64,000 nucleotides of DNA from Clostridia bacterium (lineage in GTDB: Bacteria > Bacillota > Clostridia > Saccharofermentanales > Saccharofermentanaceae), in NCBI GenBank assembly GCA_016287245.1, contig JAEEWG010000001.1, forward strand, positions 124,001-188,000. The letters are read 5' to 3'. The notes beneath the pieces are model-generated. The model saw only the letters and a list, made by a program, of their open reading frames with translations. It ran no database searches and was not told the origin of the DNA. Positions within the stretch are counted from its first letter, which is position 1. Every line of letters starts with the position of its first letter. The position numbers and the translations under genes were made by a program. Shown in pieces: positions 1-8,205 of the stretch.

Positions 1-637
1 AACACCGATCATCGGTGTCAATCTCGGCAGTATCGGATTCATGACCGAGATCCATAAGGACAGTTTCGAAGACGCCATTGACCGTCTCATCGACGGAAAA
101 TATACCCTGGAGATGCGTTCGCAGCTGGATGTCACTCTCATGGACGAAAATGGAAATGTCAAGGAGCACGGGCTCTGCCTGAATGACTGCGTGATCGCCA
201 GAGGCCTGAATATGCATGTGGTTACTCTCGACCTTCTGATCGACCACGATTATGTCGAGCGTCTTTCCGGCGATGGTGTCATCCTTTCGACTGCGACCGG
301 TTCTACGGCATACTGTCTTGCGGCAGGTGGTCCGATCGTACAGCCGGAACTGGATATCTTCATGGTCACGCCGATCTGTCCGCATACACTTCATAACCGT
401 ACCTATATCGTTTCCGGGGACAGCACGATGGAGATCATTATCGAGAAATTCTCCGAACCGCCGATCATTTCTCTGGATGGACGTGACAATATCGAGCTTT
501 CCTACCATGACCGCATCCTCATCAGAAAGTCCGACGAGGATGTCGTGGTCGCAAAACTTGGCTATAAGAATTTCTATCAGACCGTTAGACAGAAGATCCG
601 TGCAAGAGGTAGTTTCTATGAAGATGGCGAAAAATGA
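1..637 (+). CDS. nadK: NAD kinase, C-terminal part (cut by window start)
   Basis: ATP-dependent NAD kinase makes NADP+ in the cytoplasm. The reading frame is already open at base 2, so the N-terminal part with the GGDGT motif lies outside the window and 211 residues remain. The visible part has the family's substrate loop, with Leu-Asn-Asp at the place of the NE/D motif, and then the DGVILST-ATGSTAY stretch followed by AAGGPIV, which is the signature of bacterial NadK. The stop overlaps the start of argR by 20 bases, so the two are probably translationally coupled. The order nadK-argR-recN is common in Bacillota. The identification rests on these motifs and the neighbourhood. Confidence 0.93.
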   Translation, partial: TPIIGVNLGSIGFMTEIHKDSFEDAIDRLIDGKYTLEMRSQLDVTLMDENGNVKEHGLCLNDCVIARGLNMHVVTLDLLIDHDYVERLSGDGVILSTATGSTAYCLAAGGPIVQPELDIFMVTPICPHTLHNRTYIVSGDSTMEIIIEKFSEPPIISLDGRDNIELSYHDRILIRKSDEDVVVAKLGYKNFYQTVRQKIRARGSFYEDGEK

Positions 638-1094
638 ACGACAGGAAGCGATGCTCCGTCTGGTCCGTGCCAAAGAGATCAGCACGCAGGAAGAACTGGC
701 AAGGGAACTGGAATCCCAGGGCTGGCAGGTCACTCAGGCGACAGTTTCCCGTGATATAAAAGATCTGGGCATCATCAAGGTCACGCTCCCTTCTGGTGGA
801 ACGAAATACAGTGTTCTGGACCGTACCGGCGATGTGGCACCGGGACGACTGCTTTCGGTATTTGCCCATTCGGTGCTTTCCAGTGATGTGGCCATGAATA
901 TGGTCGTGATCCGTACTCTTCCGGGTATGGCGAATGCGGCGGCCTCTGCCCTGGATTCGATCCATCTTTCGGGTGTCGTAGGATCGATCGCCGGAGATGA
1001 TACGATCTTCGTGGCGACCCCGTCTCCTGAAGATGCTCTGGCGATCCAGGCCACCATCAAGGACATGAACAGTCGAATGAATGCCGATTTTTAA
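618..1094 (+). CDS. argR: Arginine repressor ArgR/AhrC
   Basis: This 158-residue protein matches the usual length of ArgR. It is an arginine-sensing hexameric transcription factor that represses arginine biosynthesis and can activate catabolism. An N-terminal winged helix (about residues 1-70, with the SQATVSRDIK-like helix seen here as TQATVSRDIKDL) is followed by the C-terminal oligomerisation and arginine-binding domain with the typical G-x-IAGDDTIF element. The ATG at 618 is chosen because AGAGGT lies 7 bases upstream. An in-frame extension back to 252 would run through nadK in another frame and is not real. It sits between nadK and recN, the classical ahrC-recN arrangement. Confidence 0.95.
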   Translation: MKMAKNERQEAMLRLVRAKEISTQEELARELESQGWQVTQATVSRDIKDLGIIKVTLPSGGTKYSVLDRTGDVAPGRLLSVFAHSVLSSDVAMNMVVIRTLPGMANAAASALDSIHLSGVVGSIAGDDTIFVATPSPEDALAIQATIKDMNSRMNADF

Positions 1095-1109
1095 GCGAGG
1101 AAGAGCTCT

Positions 1110-2783
1110 GTGTTAGTTAGCCTGACGATCCAAGATTTCGCGATAGTTGAGTATGCGTCTTTTACGCCCGGAAGGGGACTTAATATCCTGACGGGTGAGA
1201 CCGGCGCGGGTAAATCTCTCATTATCGACGCGATCGGTGCACTTCTTGGGCACCGCATCGGCAGGGACTATGTCCGTAAAGACAGTGATAAGGCCGTGAT
1301 CGAGGCGGTCTTTGATGAGGTCTCCTCTGTGATCCCGCGATCCGTTTTCGATGAATTCGGTATCGAGTGTGAAGAGGACACGATCATACTTCTTCGGGAG
1401 ATCAGTAAAGACGGCAAGAGCCTTGTGCGCGTCAACGGACGCACGATGCCGGTATCTGTTCTTCGCACGATAGGATCTTATCTTATAGATATCCACGGCC
1501 AGCATGATCAGCAGACGATTTTTGACAGCTCCAAGCATCTGGGGATCCTCGATGATTATCTCGGGGAGAAGATCCGTCCGCATATTTCCGCTTTTTCCGA
1601 GAAACTGAATGAATACCGGGAGATACTGAATCTTCGTAAGCAGTATGAATCTGATCCCGAGAAGAGCCGCCAGATGCAGGATCTTCTTTTATATCAGATC
1701 CGGGAAATCGAAGAGGGGCACTTTAAAGAAGGGGAAGAAGAAGAACTGTCCGAGAAACTTAAAGTCTTAAAGCAGGACGAGAAGAGACGCTTCCATCTTT
1801 CTTTTGTGCAGGGCGCTTTATCGACCGAGGATTCCGAATCTCCGCTTTCCGCGCTTCAGACCGCCTCCGAGCATCTGGAAGCACTTTCTTCCATTGACGG
1901 ATCTTTTACCGAAAAAGCACAGCAGATGAAGTCCCTGGTCATGGATCTTCAGGGCCTTCACGACGAGATCGGTTCGGAGGATCTCTCCTCCGGGGAGACT
2001 TATGATGAAGTGGAAGCGCGGCTGGAAAAACTTCGCGCATGCACGGTCAAGTACGGCGGCTCGGTCTCTTCAATGAATGAATTTCTGGAAAACGCGAAGG
2101 CACGCCTGGATATGCTGAAAGAAGGAGATACGAAGATCAGGCAGCTCAATTCTGAGCGTTCCTGTATCGAAAAGGAACTGATCGCACTGGCCGATGTCAT
2201 TCATAATGTCAGAGAAGAAGCGGGAAGACAGCTGTCTTCCGACATCGTCTCGGAAGTACAGTTCCTGGGCCTTTCAAATGCGACATTTGAGGTGTCTTTC
2301 AGTAAGCGCCCGAAAGAACGGTTTTTCAGTAAGACCGGATATGATGAAGTCGAGTTTTTATTCTCTGCAAATAAGGGAGAGGACTTAAAGCCTCTTTCGA
2401 AGACGGCATCCGGTGGTGAAGCGGCACGTATCATGCTAGCCATCAAGACGATCCTGGCTCGAGCCGATGCAACGCCTGTCCTGATCTTCGACGAAGTAGA
2501 TTCCGGTATTTCCGGCGAGGCGGCCAAGGCCGTATCTTTCTCGATGAAGAAGCTTAGTAAGTTCCACCAGGTATTCTGTGTAACACATATGGGACAGATC
2601 GCTGCGGCAGCTGACCAGCATTTCTTTATCTCAAAAGATCAGAGCGGGGAGAGGACCAAAACGACGATCACGCCGCTGAATGAGAACGGACGCATTCAGG
2701 AGGTCGCCCGTCTGCTTTCCGGTAATTCTGGCGATGTTCAGTCACAGGTACTGGCGAAGAGCCTGATCGAAGAAAGAAAATAA
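1110..2783 (+). CDS. recN: DNA repair protein RecN
   Basis: RecN is an SMC-like ATPase that acts early at double-strand breaks and helps hold broken ends together. The 557-residue protein has Walker A GETGAGKS at residues 29-36, a conserved DIHGQHDQQ segment after the N-terminal lobe, a central coiled-coil of about 250 residues rich in Glu, Lys and Leu, and a C-terminal SGGEAAR signature with Walker B in LIFDEVDSG. The start is GTG at 1110, preceded by GAGGAAGAG. It begins 15 bases after argR and is the last gene of this run. The next gene is convergent, with only 11 bases between the stops and no clear terminator hairpin in the gap. Confidence 0.97.
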   Translation: MLVSLTIQDFAIVEYASFTPGRGLNILTGETGAGKSLIIDAIGALLGHRIGRDYVRKDSDKAVIEAVFDEVSSVIPRSVFDEFGIECEEDTIILLREISKDGKSLVRVNGRTMPVSVLRTIGSYLIDIHGQHDQQTIFDSSKHLGILDDYLGEKIRPHISAFSEKLNEYREILNLRKQYESDPEKSRQMQDLLLYQIREIEEGHFKEGEEEELSEKLKVLKQDEKRRFHLSFVQGALSTEDSESPLSALQTASEHLEALSSIDGSFTEKAQQMKSLVMDLQGLHDEIGSEDLSSGETYDEVEARLEKLRACTVKYGGSVSSMNEFLENAKARLDMLKEGDTKIRQLNSERSCIEKELIALADVIHNVREEAGRQLSSDIVSEVQFLGLSNATFEVSFSKRPKERFFSKTGYDEVEFLFSANKGEDLKPLSKTASGGEAARIMLAIKTILARADATPVLIFDEVDSGISGEAAKAVSFSMKKLSKFHQVFCVTHMGQIAAAADQHFFISKDQSGERTKTTITPLNENGRIQEVARLLSGNSGDVQSQVLAKSLIEERK

Positions 2784-2794
2784 GGATCTTTTTC

Positions 2795-3682
2795 TCAAAG
2801 AAGAAGGTTTTTCATATCCTTGGGCATTTCTGAAGTAAACTCCATCCATTCATTCGTGATCGGGTGATAAAAGCCGAGCTTTTTCGCGTGAAGGGCCTGC
2901 CGGCTGATCCGGTCCTCGTTTTCGATGCAGGGCATTTCCGGGTTCGGAAAATCGTTCGATCTGGGGCCGTAAAGTCCGTCGCCTACGAGAGGATGCCCCA
3001 TATAGAGGGAATGCACGCGTATCTGATGGCATCGTCCTGTTTCAAGTTTATAGGAAACGACTGAAAGATTTTTCTCCGGGAGGACCTGTTCCGTCTTATA
3101 GTGTGTGACCGACGGATGCCCGTCGTCCCGGACGATCCTTATCATGATGGAGTTTTCGTCTCTTCCGATGGGCCGGTCGATCGTGCCTTCTTCCGGGGCG
3201 AAAGTCCCGTACACGATGCCGACATATTCCTTATCCATCTTGTTTTTCGAGACTGTGTTATGGGCATATCCGTTTTTTGCGATGACGATAAGACCTGAAG
3301 TCTCGCGGTCGAGCCTCATGATCGGATGAAGGCGCTGGTCGCAAAGCCGCTGGATCAGGGAATCGTCCATGTGCTGCCATGAAGGATGGGTCACAAGGTT
3401 TCCGGGCTTTTCGCAGACCACGATCCAGTCATCTTCATAGTAGATATGGATATCTGTATCAGGCCGGGTGTGTATGATGCCCTCGGCGTCATCGTATATG
3501 ATGTGGACCTCGTCTCCCTCCTCGGTCGATGCGATCATGCGGGCGGGGAATCCGTTGATATACAGCTCTCCGTAGAGCCGGATACGTTTGCAGAGAAGAT
3601 TTGACATCTGATAGCGTTCCCTTAAGATGTCATAGATCTTCCTGCCACTGTCTTCGGGGGCGATCCGGAATTGAAGCTGCAT
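2795..3682 (-). CDS. RluA-family 23S rRNA/tRNA pseudouridine synthase
   Basis: Enzymes of this family isomerise uridine to pseudouridine in rRNA or tRNA. The 295-residue protein has an N-terminal S4-like RNA-binding segment (about residues 10-70) and the RluA catalytic motif with MRLDRETSG, in which the aspartate is the nucleophile. A later GRCHQIRVH motif is also typical of the family. The start at 3682 is preferred over an upstream ATG at 3709 because AGGAGG sits 5 bases before 3682 and the extra nine residues have no ribosome-binding site. Which RluA paralogue it is (RluC-, RluD- or YtzG-like) and which nucleotide it modifies cannot be read from the sequence. It is convergent with recN and divergent from the hydrogenase operon. 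Confidence 0.9.
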   Translation of the reverse strand: MQLQFRIAPEDSGRKIYDILRERYQMSNLLCKRIRLYGELYINGFPARMIASTEEGDEVHIIYDDAEGIIHTRPDTDIHIYYEDDWIVVCEKPGNLVTHPSWQHMDDSLIQRLCDQRLHPIMRLDRETSGLIVIAKNGYAHNTVSKNKMDKEYVGIVYGTFAPEEGTIDRPIGRDENSIMIRIVRDDGHPSVTHYKTEQVLPEKNLSVVSYKLETGRCHQIRVHSLYMGHPLVGDGLYGPRSNDFPNPEMPCIENEDRISRQALHAKKLGFYHPITNEWMEFTSEMPKDMKNLLL

Positions 3683-3741
3683 GTGATTCCTCCTTCCAAA
3701 ATGATGCAACTCATTTTACCCTCTCTTATATAAAAAGAAAA

Positions 3742-3760
3742 GAAAATGATTTTCATTTTG
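3742..3760. promoter_or_regulatory. Fur-box-like palindrome upstream of the hydrogenase operon
   Basis: The 19 bases GAAAATGATTTTCATTTTG form an inverted repeat (AAAATGA, 3-base centre, TCATTTT). They agree with the classical Fur box at 14 of 19 positions by my count. The site lies between the RluA-family gene and hydC and touches the -35 of a candidate hyd promoter. Iron control of an iron-rich hydrogenase would make sense, but the region is AT-rich and such palindromes arise by chance. Confidence 0.4.
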
Positions 3761-3786
3761 ACCAAAATCTGTGTCCATTTTGTGAT
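3758..3786 (+). promoter_or_regulatory. Candidate sigma-A promoter of the hyd operon
   Basis: TTGACC and TGTGAT are separated by 17 bases. Transcription would start near 3793, leaving a leader of about 84 bases before hydC. Two other candidates in this gap are weaker: a TTGACA at 3800 has no -10 partner, and TTGAGC-N17-TATCCT at 3825-3853 would leave almost no leader before the ribosome-binding site. Confidence 0.35.
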
Positions 3787-3876
3787 TTTTCAGTCTATCT
3801 TGACAAGAATTTTCCGTTTTTCCGTTGAGCGAAATTTCTTCATGTGTTATCCTACCATGTGGGAGGTGAGTCAACT

Positions 3877-4365
3877 GTGGGAAAACAAAAAATGACTCCG
3901 GAAGAAATGAGCGCAAAGCTCGATGAAGTTCTTTCGAAATACAAGGGCCAGGGCCAAAAGGCTTTGATGGCCACTTTGCAGCAGGCTCAGGAAATTTACG
4001 GCTATCTGCCGCTTCCTGTCCAGAGAAAAGTAGCGGATGCTCTCGAGGTATCTGTTGCTGAGGTTTACGGCGTAATTTCGTTCTATTCTTTCTTCTCTTT
4101 GAAGCCAAAGGGTGAAAATGCGATCAGCGTATGCCTGGGTACAGCTTGCTATGTTAAGGGTTCGCAGGCATTGCTCGACAAGCTTGAGGATGTTCTCAGC
4201 ATCAAGTGCGGCGATGTTACGAAGGACGGAAAGTTCTCTATTTCTGCGTGCCGTTGTGTAGGTGCCTGTGGTCTGGCACCGGTTATTATGGTCGGTGACG
4301 ATGTATATGGTCGTCTGACACCGGATGAAATTCCCGGTATTATCGCAAAGTATAAGGAGGCTTAA
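3877..4365 (+). CDS. hydC: NADH-dependent [FeFe]-hydrogenase, NuoE-like subunit HydC
   Basis: This 162-residue NuoE-type thioredoxin-like protein carries one [2Fe-2S] cluster and is the small subunit of HydABC-type hydrogenases that link NAD(H), ferredoxin and H2. The cluster ligands are visible as C-x4-C (CLGTAC) and C-x3-C (CVGAC), the standard NuoE pattern. The GTG at 3877 is chosen because GGGAGGTG lies 9 bases upstream; an in-frame GTG at 3844 has no ribosome-binding site. It starts an operon with hydB 2 bases downstream and hydA after that. A complex I origin is ruled out by the absence of other nuo genes and the presence of hydA. Gene symbols follow the Thermotoga-type HydABC naming. 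Confidence 0.93.
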   Translation: MGKQKMTPEEMSAKLDEVLSKYKGQGQKALMATLQQAQEIYGYLPLPVQRKVADALEVSVAEVYGVISFYSFFSLKPKGENAISVCLGTACYVKGSQALLDKLEDVLSIKCGDVTKDGKFSISACRCVGACGLAPVIMVGDDVYGRLTPDEIPGIIAKYKEA

Positions 4366-4367
4366 TC

Positions 4368-6179
4368 ATGGATTTATTTCGTGCGCACGTCCTTGTTTGC
4401 TGTGGTACAGGATGCACTTCTTCAAACTCCGCGAAGATCATCGAGCAGTTTGAACAGCAGATTCCGGCTCAGGGACTTGAAAAAGAAGTAAAAGTAGTTC
4501 AGACAGGATGCTTCGGCCTTTGCGCCCAGGGTCCTATCGTTGTTATTTATCCGGAAGGTGTTATGTATTACCGCGTAACTCCTGAAGATGTTACAGAGAT
4601 CGTTAGCGAGCACCTGCTGAAGGGCCGTTATGTTGAGCGTCTCATGGCTCCGAAGCACGATGGTGCTGAGGCATCTGAGAAGACTTCTGCAAATGACAGC
4701 AACTTCTTCAAGAAGCAGATGCGTGTTGCTCTCCGTAACTGCGGTAACATCAACCCGGAGAAGATCGAAGAGTATATCGCTCATGATGGTTATCAGGCTC
4801 TTGGTAAGATCCTTACCGAGAAGAGAGATCCGGATGCTGTTATCCAGGAGATCATCGATTCCGGTCTCCGTGGCCGTGGCGGCGGCGGATTCCCGACAGG
4901 TCTTAAGTGGAAGTTCGCTTCCGGTAACAGAGGACAGGGCATCACCAAGTATGTTTGCTGTAACGCTGACGAAGGTGACCCGGGTGCATTTATGGACCGT
5001 TCCATCCTCGAGGGTGACCCGCATAGCGTAATCGAGGCTATGGCGATCGCTGCTTACTGTATCGACGCTCACCAGGGTTATGTTTATATCCGTGCTGAGT
5101 ACCCGATCGCAGTTAAGAGACTTCAGATCGCTATCGATCAGGCTAGAGAATATGGTCTGCTCGGTGAGAACATCTTCGATTCCGGATTCTCCTTTGATCT
5201 GGATATCCGTCTCGGCGCAGGCGCATTCGTTTGCGGTGAGGAAACAGCTCTCATGCGTTCTATCGAAGGTAAGCGCGGTAATCCGACACCTCGTCCGCCG
5301 TTCCCGGCGATCAAGGGTCTTTTCGGTAAGCCGACTATCCTCAACAACGTTGAGACATATGCAAATATCCCGGTTATCATTAACAAGGGTGCTGAGTGGT
5401 TCGCTTCTGTTGGTACAGAAAAGTCCAAGGGTACTAAGGTATTCGCTCTCGGCGGTAAGGTAAACAATGTTGGTCTCGTCGAGATCCCGATGGGTACTAC
5501 AGTACGTGAGATCGTATTTGATATCGGTGGCGGTATCCCGAATGGCAAGGCCTTCAAGGCAGTTCAGACCGGTGGTCCGTCCGGCGGATGTATCCCGGCA
5601 TCTCTCCTTGACACACCGATCGACTACGATAACCTCGTAGCAGCTGGCTCCATGATGGGTTCCGGCGGTATGATCGTCATGGACGAAGACACATGTATGG
5701 TTGATATTGCGAAGTTCTTCCTCGAGTTCACCGTAGATGAGTCCTGTGGTAAGTGTTCTCCCTGCCGTATCGGTACTAAGAGAATGTTTGAACTTCTTAC
5801 GAAGATCACAGATGGTACTGGTACACTCGAGGATATCGACTCCCTCGAAGAGATCGCTCTTTCTCTTAAGAATGGTTCTCTCTGTGCCCTCGGCCAGACA
5901 GCTGCTAACCCGATCCTCTCCACACTCAAGCACTTCCGTGAAGAGTATGTTGAGCATGTAGTTGATAAGAAGTGCCGTTGCCACGTATGTAAGGGCCTGA
6001 CAGAATACTACATTGATCCTGAGATCTGTAAGAAGTGTTCTCTGTGCGCTAAGAAGTGCCCGGTCAACGCGATTACAGGTGAGGTTGGTAAGGTTGCTTA
6101 CTCCATCGATACGACAAAGTGCATCAAGTGCGGCGCCTGCATCGAGAACTGTAAGTTCAAGGCTGTTCAGAAGAGATAA
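4368..6179 (+). CDS. hydB: NADH-dependent [FeFe]-hydrogenase, NuoF-like flavin subunit HydB
   Basis: HydB carries FMN and the NAD(H) site and passes electrons between NAD(H), ferredoxin and HydA. In order, the 603 residues show an N-terminal thioredoxin-like [2Fe-2S] domain (about 1-90, with CCGTGC and CFGLC), and a NuoF core with the flavin and nucleotide loops GRGGGGFPTG near 168 and GAGAFVCGEETAL near 285. The NuoF [4Fe-4S] site follows with ESCGKCSPCRIG. The C-terminal ferredoxin domain has two [4Fe-4S] motifs (CKKCSLCAKKC and CIKCGACIENC). This domain order is that of electron-bifurcating hydrogenases. Whether this complex bifurcates is an inference from architecture only. Confidence 0.95.
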   Translation: MDLFRAHVLVCCGTGCTSSNSAKIIEQFEQQIPAQGLEKEVKVVQTGCFGLCAQGPIVVIYPEGVMYYRVTPEDVTEIVSEHLLKGRYVERLMAPKHDGAEASEKTSANDSNFFKKQMRVALRNCGNINPEKIEEYIAHDGYQALGKILTEKRDPDAVIQEIIDSGLRGRGGGGFPTGLKWKFASGNRGQGITKYVCCNADEGDPGAFMDRSILEGDPHSVIEAMAIAAYCIDAHQGYVYIRAEYPIAVKRLQIAIDQAREYGLLGENIFDSGFSFDLDIRLGAGAFVCGEETALMRSIEGKRGNPTPRPPFPAIKGLFGKPTILNNVETYANIPVIINKGAEWFASVGTEKSKGTKVFALGGKVNNVGLVEIPMGTTVREIVFDIGGGIPNGKAFKAVQTGGPSGGCIPASLLDTPIDYDNLVAAGSMMGSGGMIVMDEDTCMVDIAKFFLEFTVDESCGKCSPCRIGTKRMFELLTKITDGTGTLEDIDSLEEIALSLKNGSLCALGQTAANPILSTLKHFREEYVEHVVDKKCRCHVCKGLTEYYIDPEICKKCSLCAKKCPVNAITGEVGKVAYSIDTTKCIKCGACIENCKFKAVQKR

Positions 6180-6219
6180 TTCAAGAGACGATTAAATTCG
6201 AAAAAGGAGTGTGAAACAA

Positions 6220-7989
6220 ATGGATATGGTTAATGTTACCATTGATGGGGTTTCGGTACAGGTTCCTTCGAACTACACCGTTCTTGAAGCTGCTAAACAA
6301 GCCGGCATTAAGATTCCGACCCTGTGTTATTTAAAAGATGTCAACGAAGTTGGCGCCTGTCGCGTTTGCCTCGTTGAAGTAGAGAAGGCCCGTGCTCTTG
6401 CTGCTGCCTGCGTTATGCCGGTAAGCGAAGGTATGGTCGTTCATACAAATTCCAAGAAAGTTCGTGATACCCGTAAGGCGACTCTCGAGATGATCCTTTC
6501 CGATCATAACCGCGACTGCCTCTCCTGTATCCGTAACAAGAACTGCGAACTTCAGACTCTGGCTGAGGAATATGGTATCCGTAAGGTTACTTTTGAAGGC
6601 GTAAAGAGCCCGTCCGTTTATGATGACAAATCTTTCTCCATCGTTCGTGATGGCAGCAAGTGCGTTAAGTGCGGTCGTTGCGTATCTGCTTGTAAGAAGC
6701 AGGGCATCGGTGTTCTTTCCTTCCTCAACCGTGGATTCTCCACATCTGTTGGACCGGCTTATGATATCTCCATGGCAGATGCTCCGTGTATCTACTGCGG
6801 TCAGTGTATCGTAGCTTGCCCGGTCGGCGCTCTTCATGAAAAAGAAGAGACCGATAAGGTATGGGCTGCGATCCAGGATCCTTCTAAGCACGTTGTTATG
6901 CAGGTTGCTCCGGCTGTCCGTGCAGCAATCGGTGAAGAGTTCGGTCTCCCGATCGGAACCCGTGCTACAGGCAAGATGTTCGCTGCTATGAAGCGTCTCG
7001 GTGCAGATAAGGTTTATGACACCAACTGGGGTGCTGACCTTACCATCATGGAAGAGGGAACTGAGCTCCTGAACCGTATCAACAACGGTGGTGTTCTCCC
7101 GATGATCACTTCCTGTTCTCCGGGATGGATCCGCTTCTGCGAATTCTATTATCCTGAGTTCATTCCGAACCTTTCCACATGTAAGTCTCCGCACGAGATG
7201 GAAGGTGCGATCATTAAGTCTTACTATGCTAAGCAGAACAATATCGATCCAAAGGATATCGTTGTTGTTTCCGTTATGCCTTGTACATCTAAGAAGACAG
7301 AGGCTGCAAGAGAGCAGATGGTCAATGCTGACGGTCTGAAGGATGTTGATGTCGTAATCACCACTCGTGAACTGGCTCGTATGATCCGTGAAGCGGGTAT
7401 GGACTTCAACGCTCTCCCGGATGAAGGTCCGGATGCTGATCTTCTTGGCGAGTATTCCGGTGCTGCTGTTATCTTCGGCGCAACCGGTGGTGTTATGGAA
7501 GCTGCTGTACGTACAGTTGCTGATATCCTCGAAGAAAAAGATTTGCCTGAGTTTGAATACAAGGCAGTCCGTGGCGTAGATGCTGACATCAAGGAAGCTG
7601 AGCTCACCCTGGGTGGTAAGAACATCCGTGTAGCTGTTGCCCACAGTACAGCTGCAGCAAGAAAGCTTCTTGATGCGATCAAGGATGGTTCCGCTCCTGA
7701 GTATACCTTCATTGAGATCATGGGTTGCTCCGGTGGATGCGTCTGTGGTGGCGGTCAGCCTCAGGTTCCGGCTCAGAAACTCATGGATATCGATATCCGT
7801 GCTGAGCGTGCCAAGGCTCTCTACGAAGAAGATGAGATCATGCCGATCCGTAAGAGTCACAAGAACTCTCAGGTCGACAAGCTCTACAAAGAGTTCCTCG
7901 GTGCTCCGAACGGCCACCTGGCTCACGAACTCCTGCACACAACTTATGTTAAGAGAGAGATCTATCCGGATTCTGTCCTTGAAGAGTAA
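6220..7989 (+). CDS. hydA: [FeFe]-hydrogenase catalytic subunit HydA
   Basis: HydA holds the H-cluster that makes or oxidises H2. The 589 residues begin with a [2Fe-2S] domain (Cys36, 47, 50, 64), then a His/Cys-ligated [4Fe-4S] site (His96, Cys100, 103, 109), then two ferredoxin [4Fe-4S] motifs (CVKCGRCVSAC and CIYCGQCIVAC). The H-cluster motifs follow: TSCSPGW (Cys299), MPCTSKK (Cys355) and EIMGCSGGCVCGGGQP (Cys503, Cys507). The small-subunit-like C-terminus is fused. Residue 300 is Ser, where many characterised enzymes have the proton-relay Cys. The ATG at 6220 is chosen because AAGGAG lies 11 bases upstream; a GTG at 6211 is too close to it. Hydrogenase maturases are not in the window. 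Confidence 0.96.
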   Translation: MDMVNVTIDGVSVQVPSNYTVLEAAKQAGIKIPTLCYLKDVNEVGACRVCLVEVEKARALAAACVMPVSEGMVVHTNSKKVRDTRKATLEMILSDHNRDCLSCIRNKNCELQTLAEEYGIRKVTFEGVKSPSVYDDKSFSIVRDGSKCVKCGRCVSACKKQGIGVLSFLNRGFSTSVGPAYDISMADAPCIYCGQCIVACPVGALHEKEETDKVWAAIQDPSKHVVMQVAPAVRAAIGEEFGLPIGTRATGKMFAAMKRLGADKVYDTNWGADLTIMEEGTELLNRINNGGVLPMITSCSPGWIRFCEFYYPEFIPNLSTCKSPHEMEGAIIKSYYAKQNNIDPKDIVVVSVMPCTSKKTEAAREQMVNADGLKDVDVVITTRELARMIREAGMDFNALPDEGPDADLLGEYSGAAVIFGATGGVMEAAVRTVADILEEKDLPEFEYKAVRGVDADIKEAELTLGGKNIRVAVAHSTAAARKLLDAIKDGSAPEYTFIEIMGCSGGCVCGGGQPQVPAQKLMDIDIRAERAKALYEEDEIMPIRKSHKNSQVDKLYKEFLGAPNGHLAHELLHTTYVKREIYPDSVLEE

Positions 7990-8010
7990 GTTGCAAGACA
8001 AAAAAACTTC

Positions 8011-8045
8011 AAAAGAGCGTCCCTTGCGGGCGCTCTTTTTTTGCC
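8011..8045 (+). terminator. Rho-independent terminator of the hyd operon
   Basis: AAAGAGCG pairs with CGCTCTTT, with an inner CCC/GGG and a TTGC loop, followed by a run of T. It lies 21 bases after the hydA stop. Confidence 0.9.
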
Positions 8046-8113
8046 TTTTTTTTCGGGATCATCATATCAAAAATAATTTCAAAATCCTGAAACGTCGAGA
8101 TTTCAGTTCTTCT

Positions 8114-8129
8114 GTGACAATACCGTCAC
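8114..8129. promoter_or_regulatory. Inverted repeat upstream of the secreted-protein gene
   Basis: GTGAC, six bases, GTCAC. It lies about 75 bases before the start of the secreted DUF6273-like gene. It could be an operator, but no clear promoter can be placed beside it, so this is only a candidate. Confidence 0.2.
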
Positions 8130-8205
8130 GTAACAGGGTTTTATTTTGAAAAGTGTAGTAGTAAAATTTTGATGTACGGAAATTGACGACATGGGAGTTC
8201 TGTTG

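Noticed and set aside
252..617. N-terminal extension of the argR frame
   Set aside because: It lies inside nadK in another frame, and ArgR has its normal length from 618.
3800..3853. TTGACA at 3800 and TTGAGC-N17-TATCCT at 3825 as hyd promoters
   Set aside because: The first has no -10; the second would start transcription at the ribosome-binding site itself.
4422..5984. Long open frame on the minus strand opposite hydB (520 codons)
   Set aside because: It mirrors the strong codon bias of the real gene; the product has no recognisable motif and the + strand gene has complete domains.
6331..8001. Long open frame on the minus strand opposite hydA (556 codons)
   Set aside because: Shadow of hydA, and it would run through the hyd terminator region with no ribosome-binding site.
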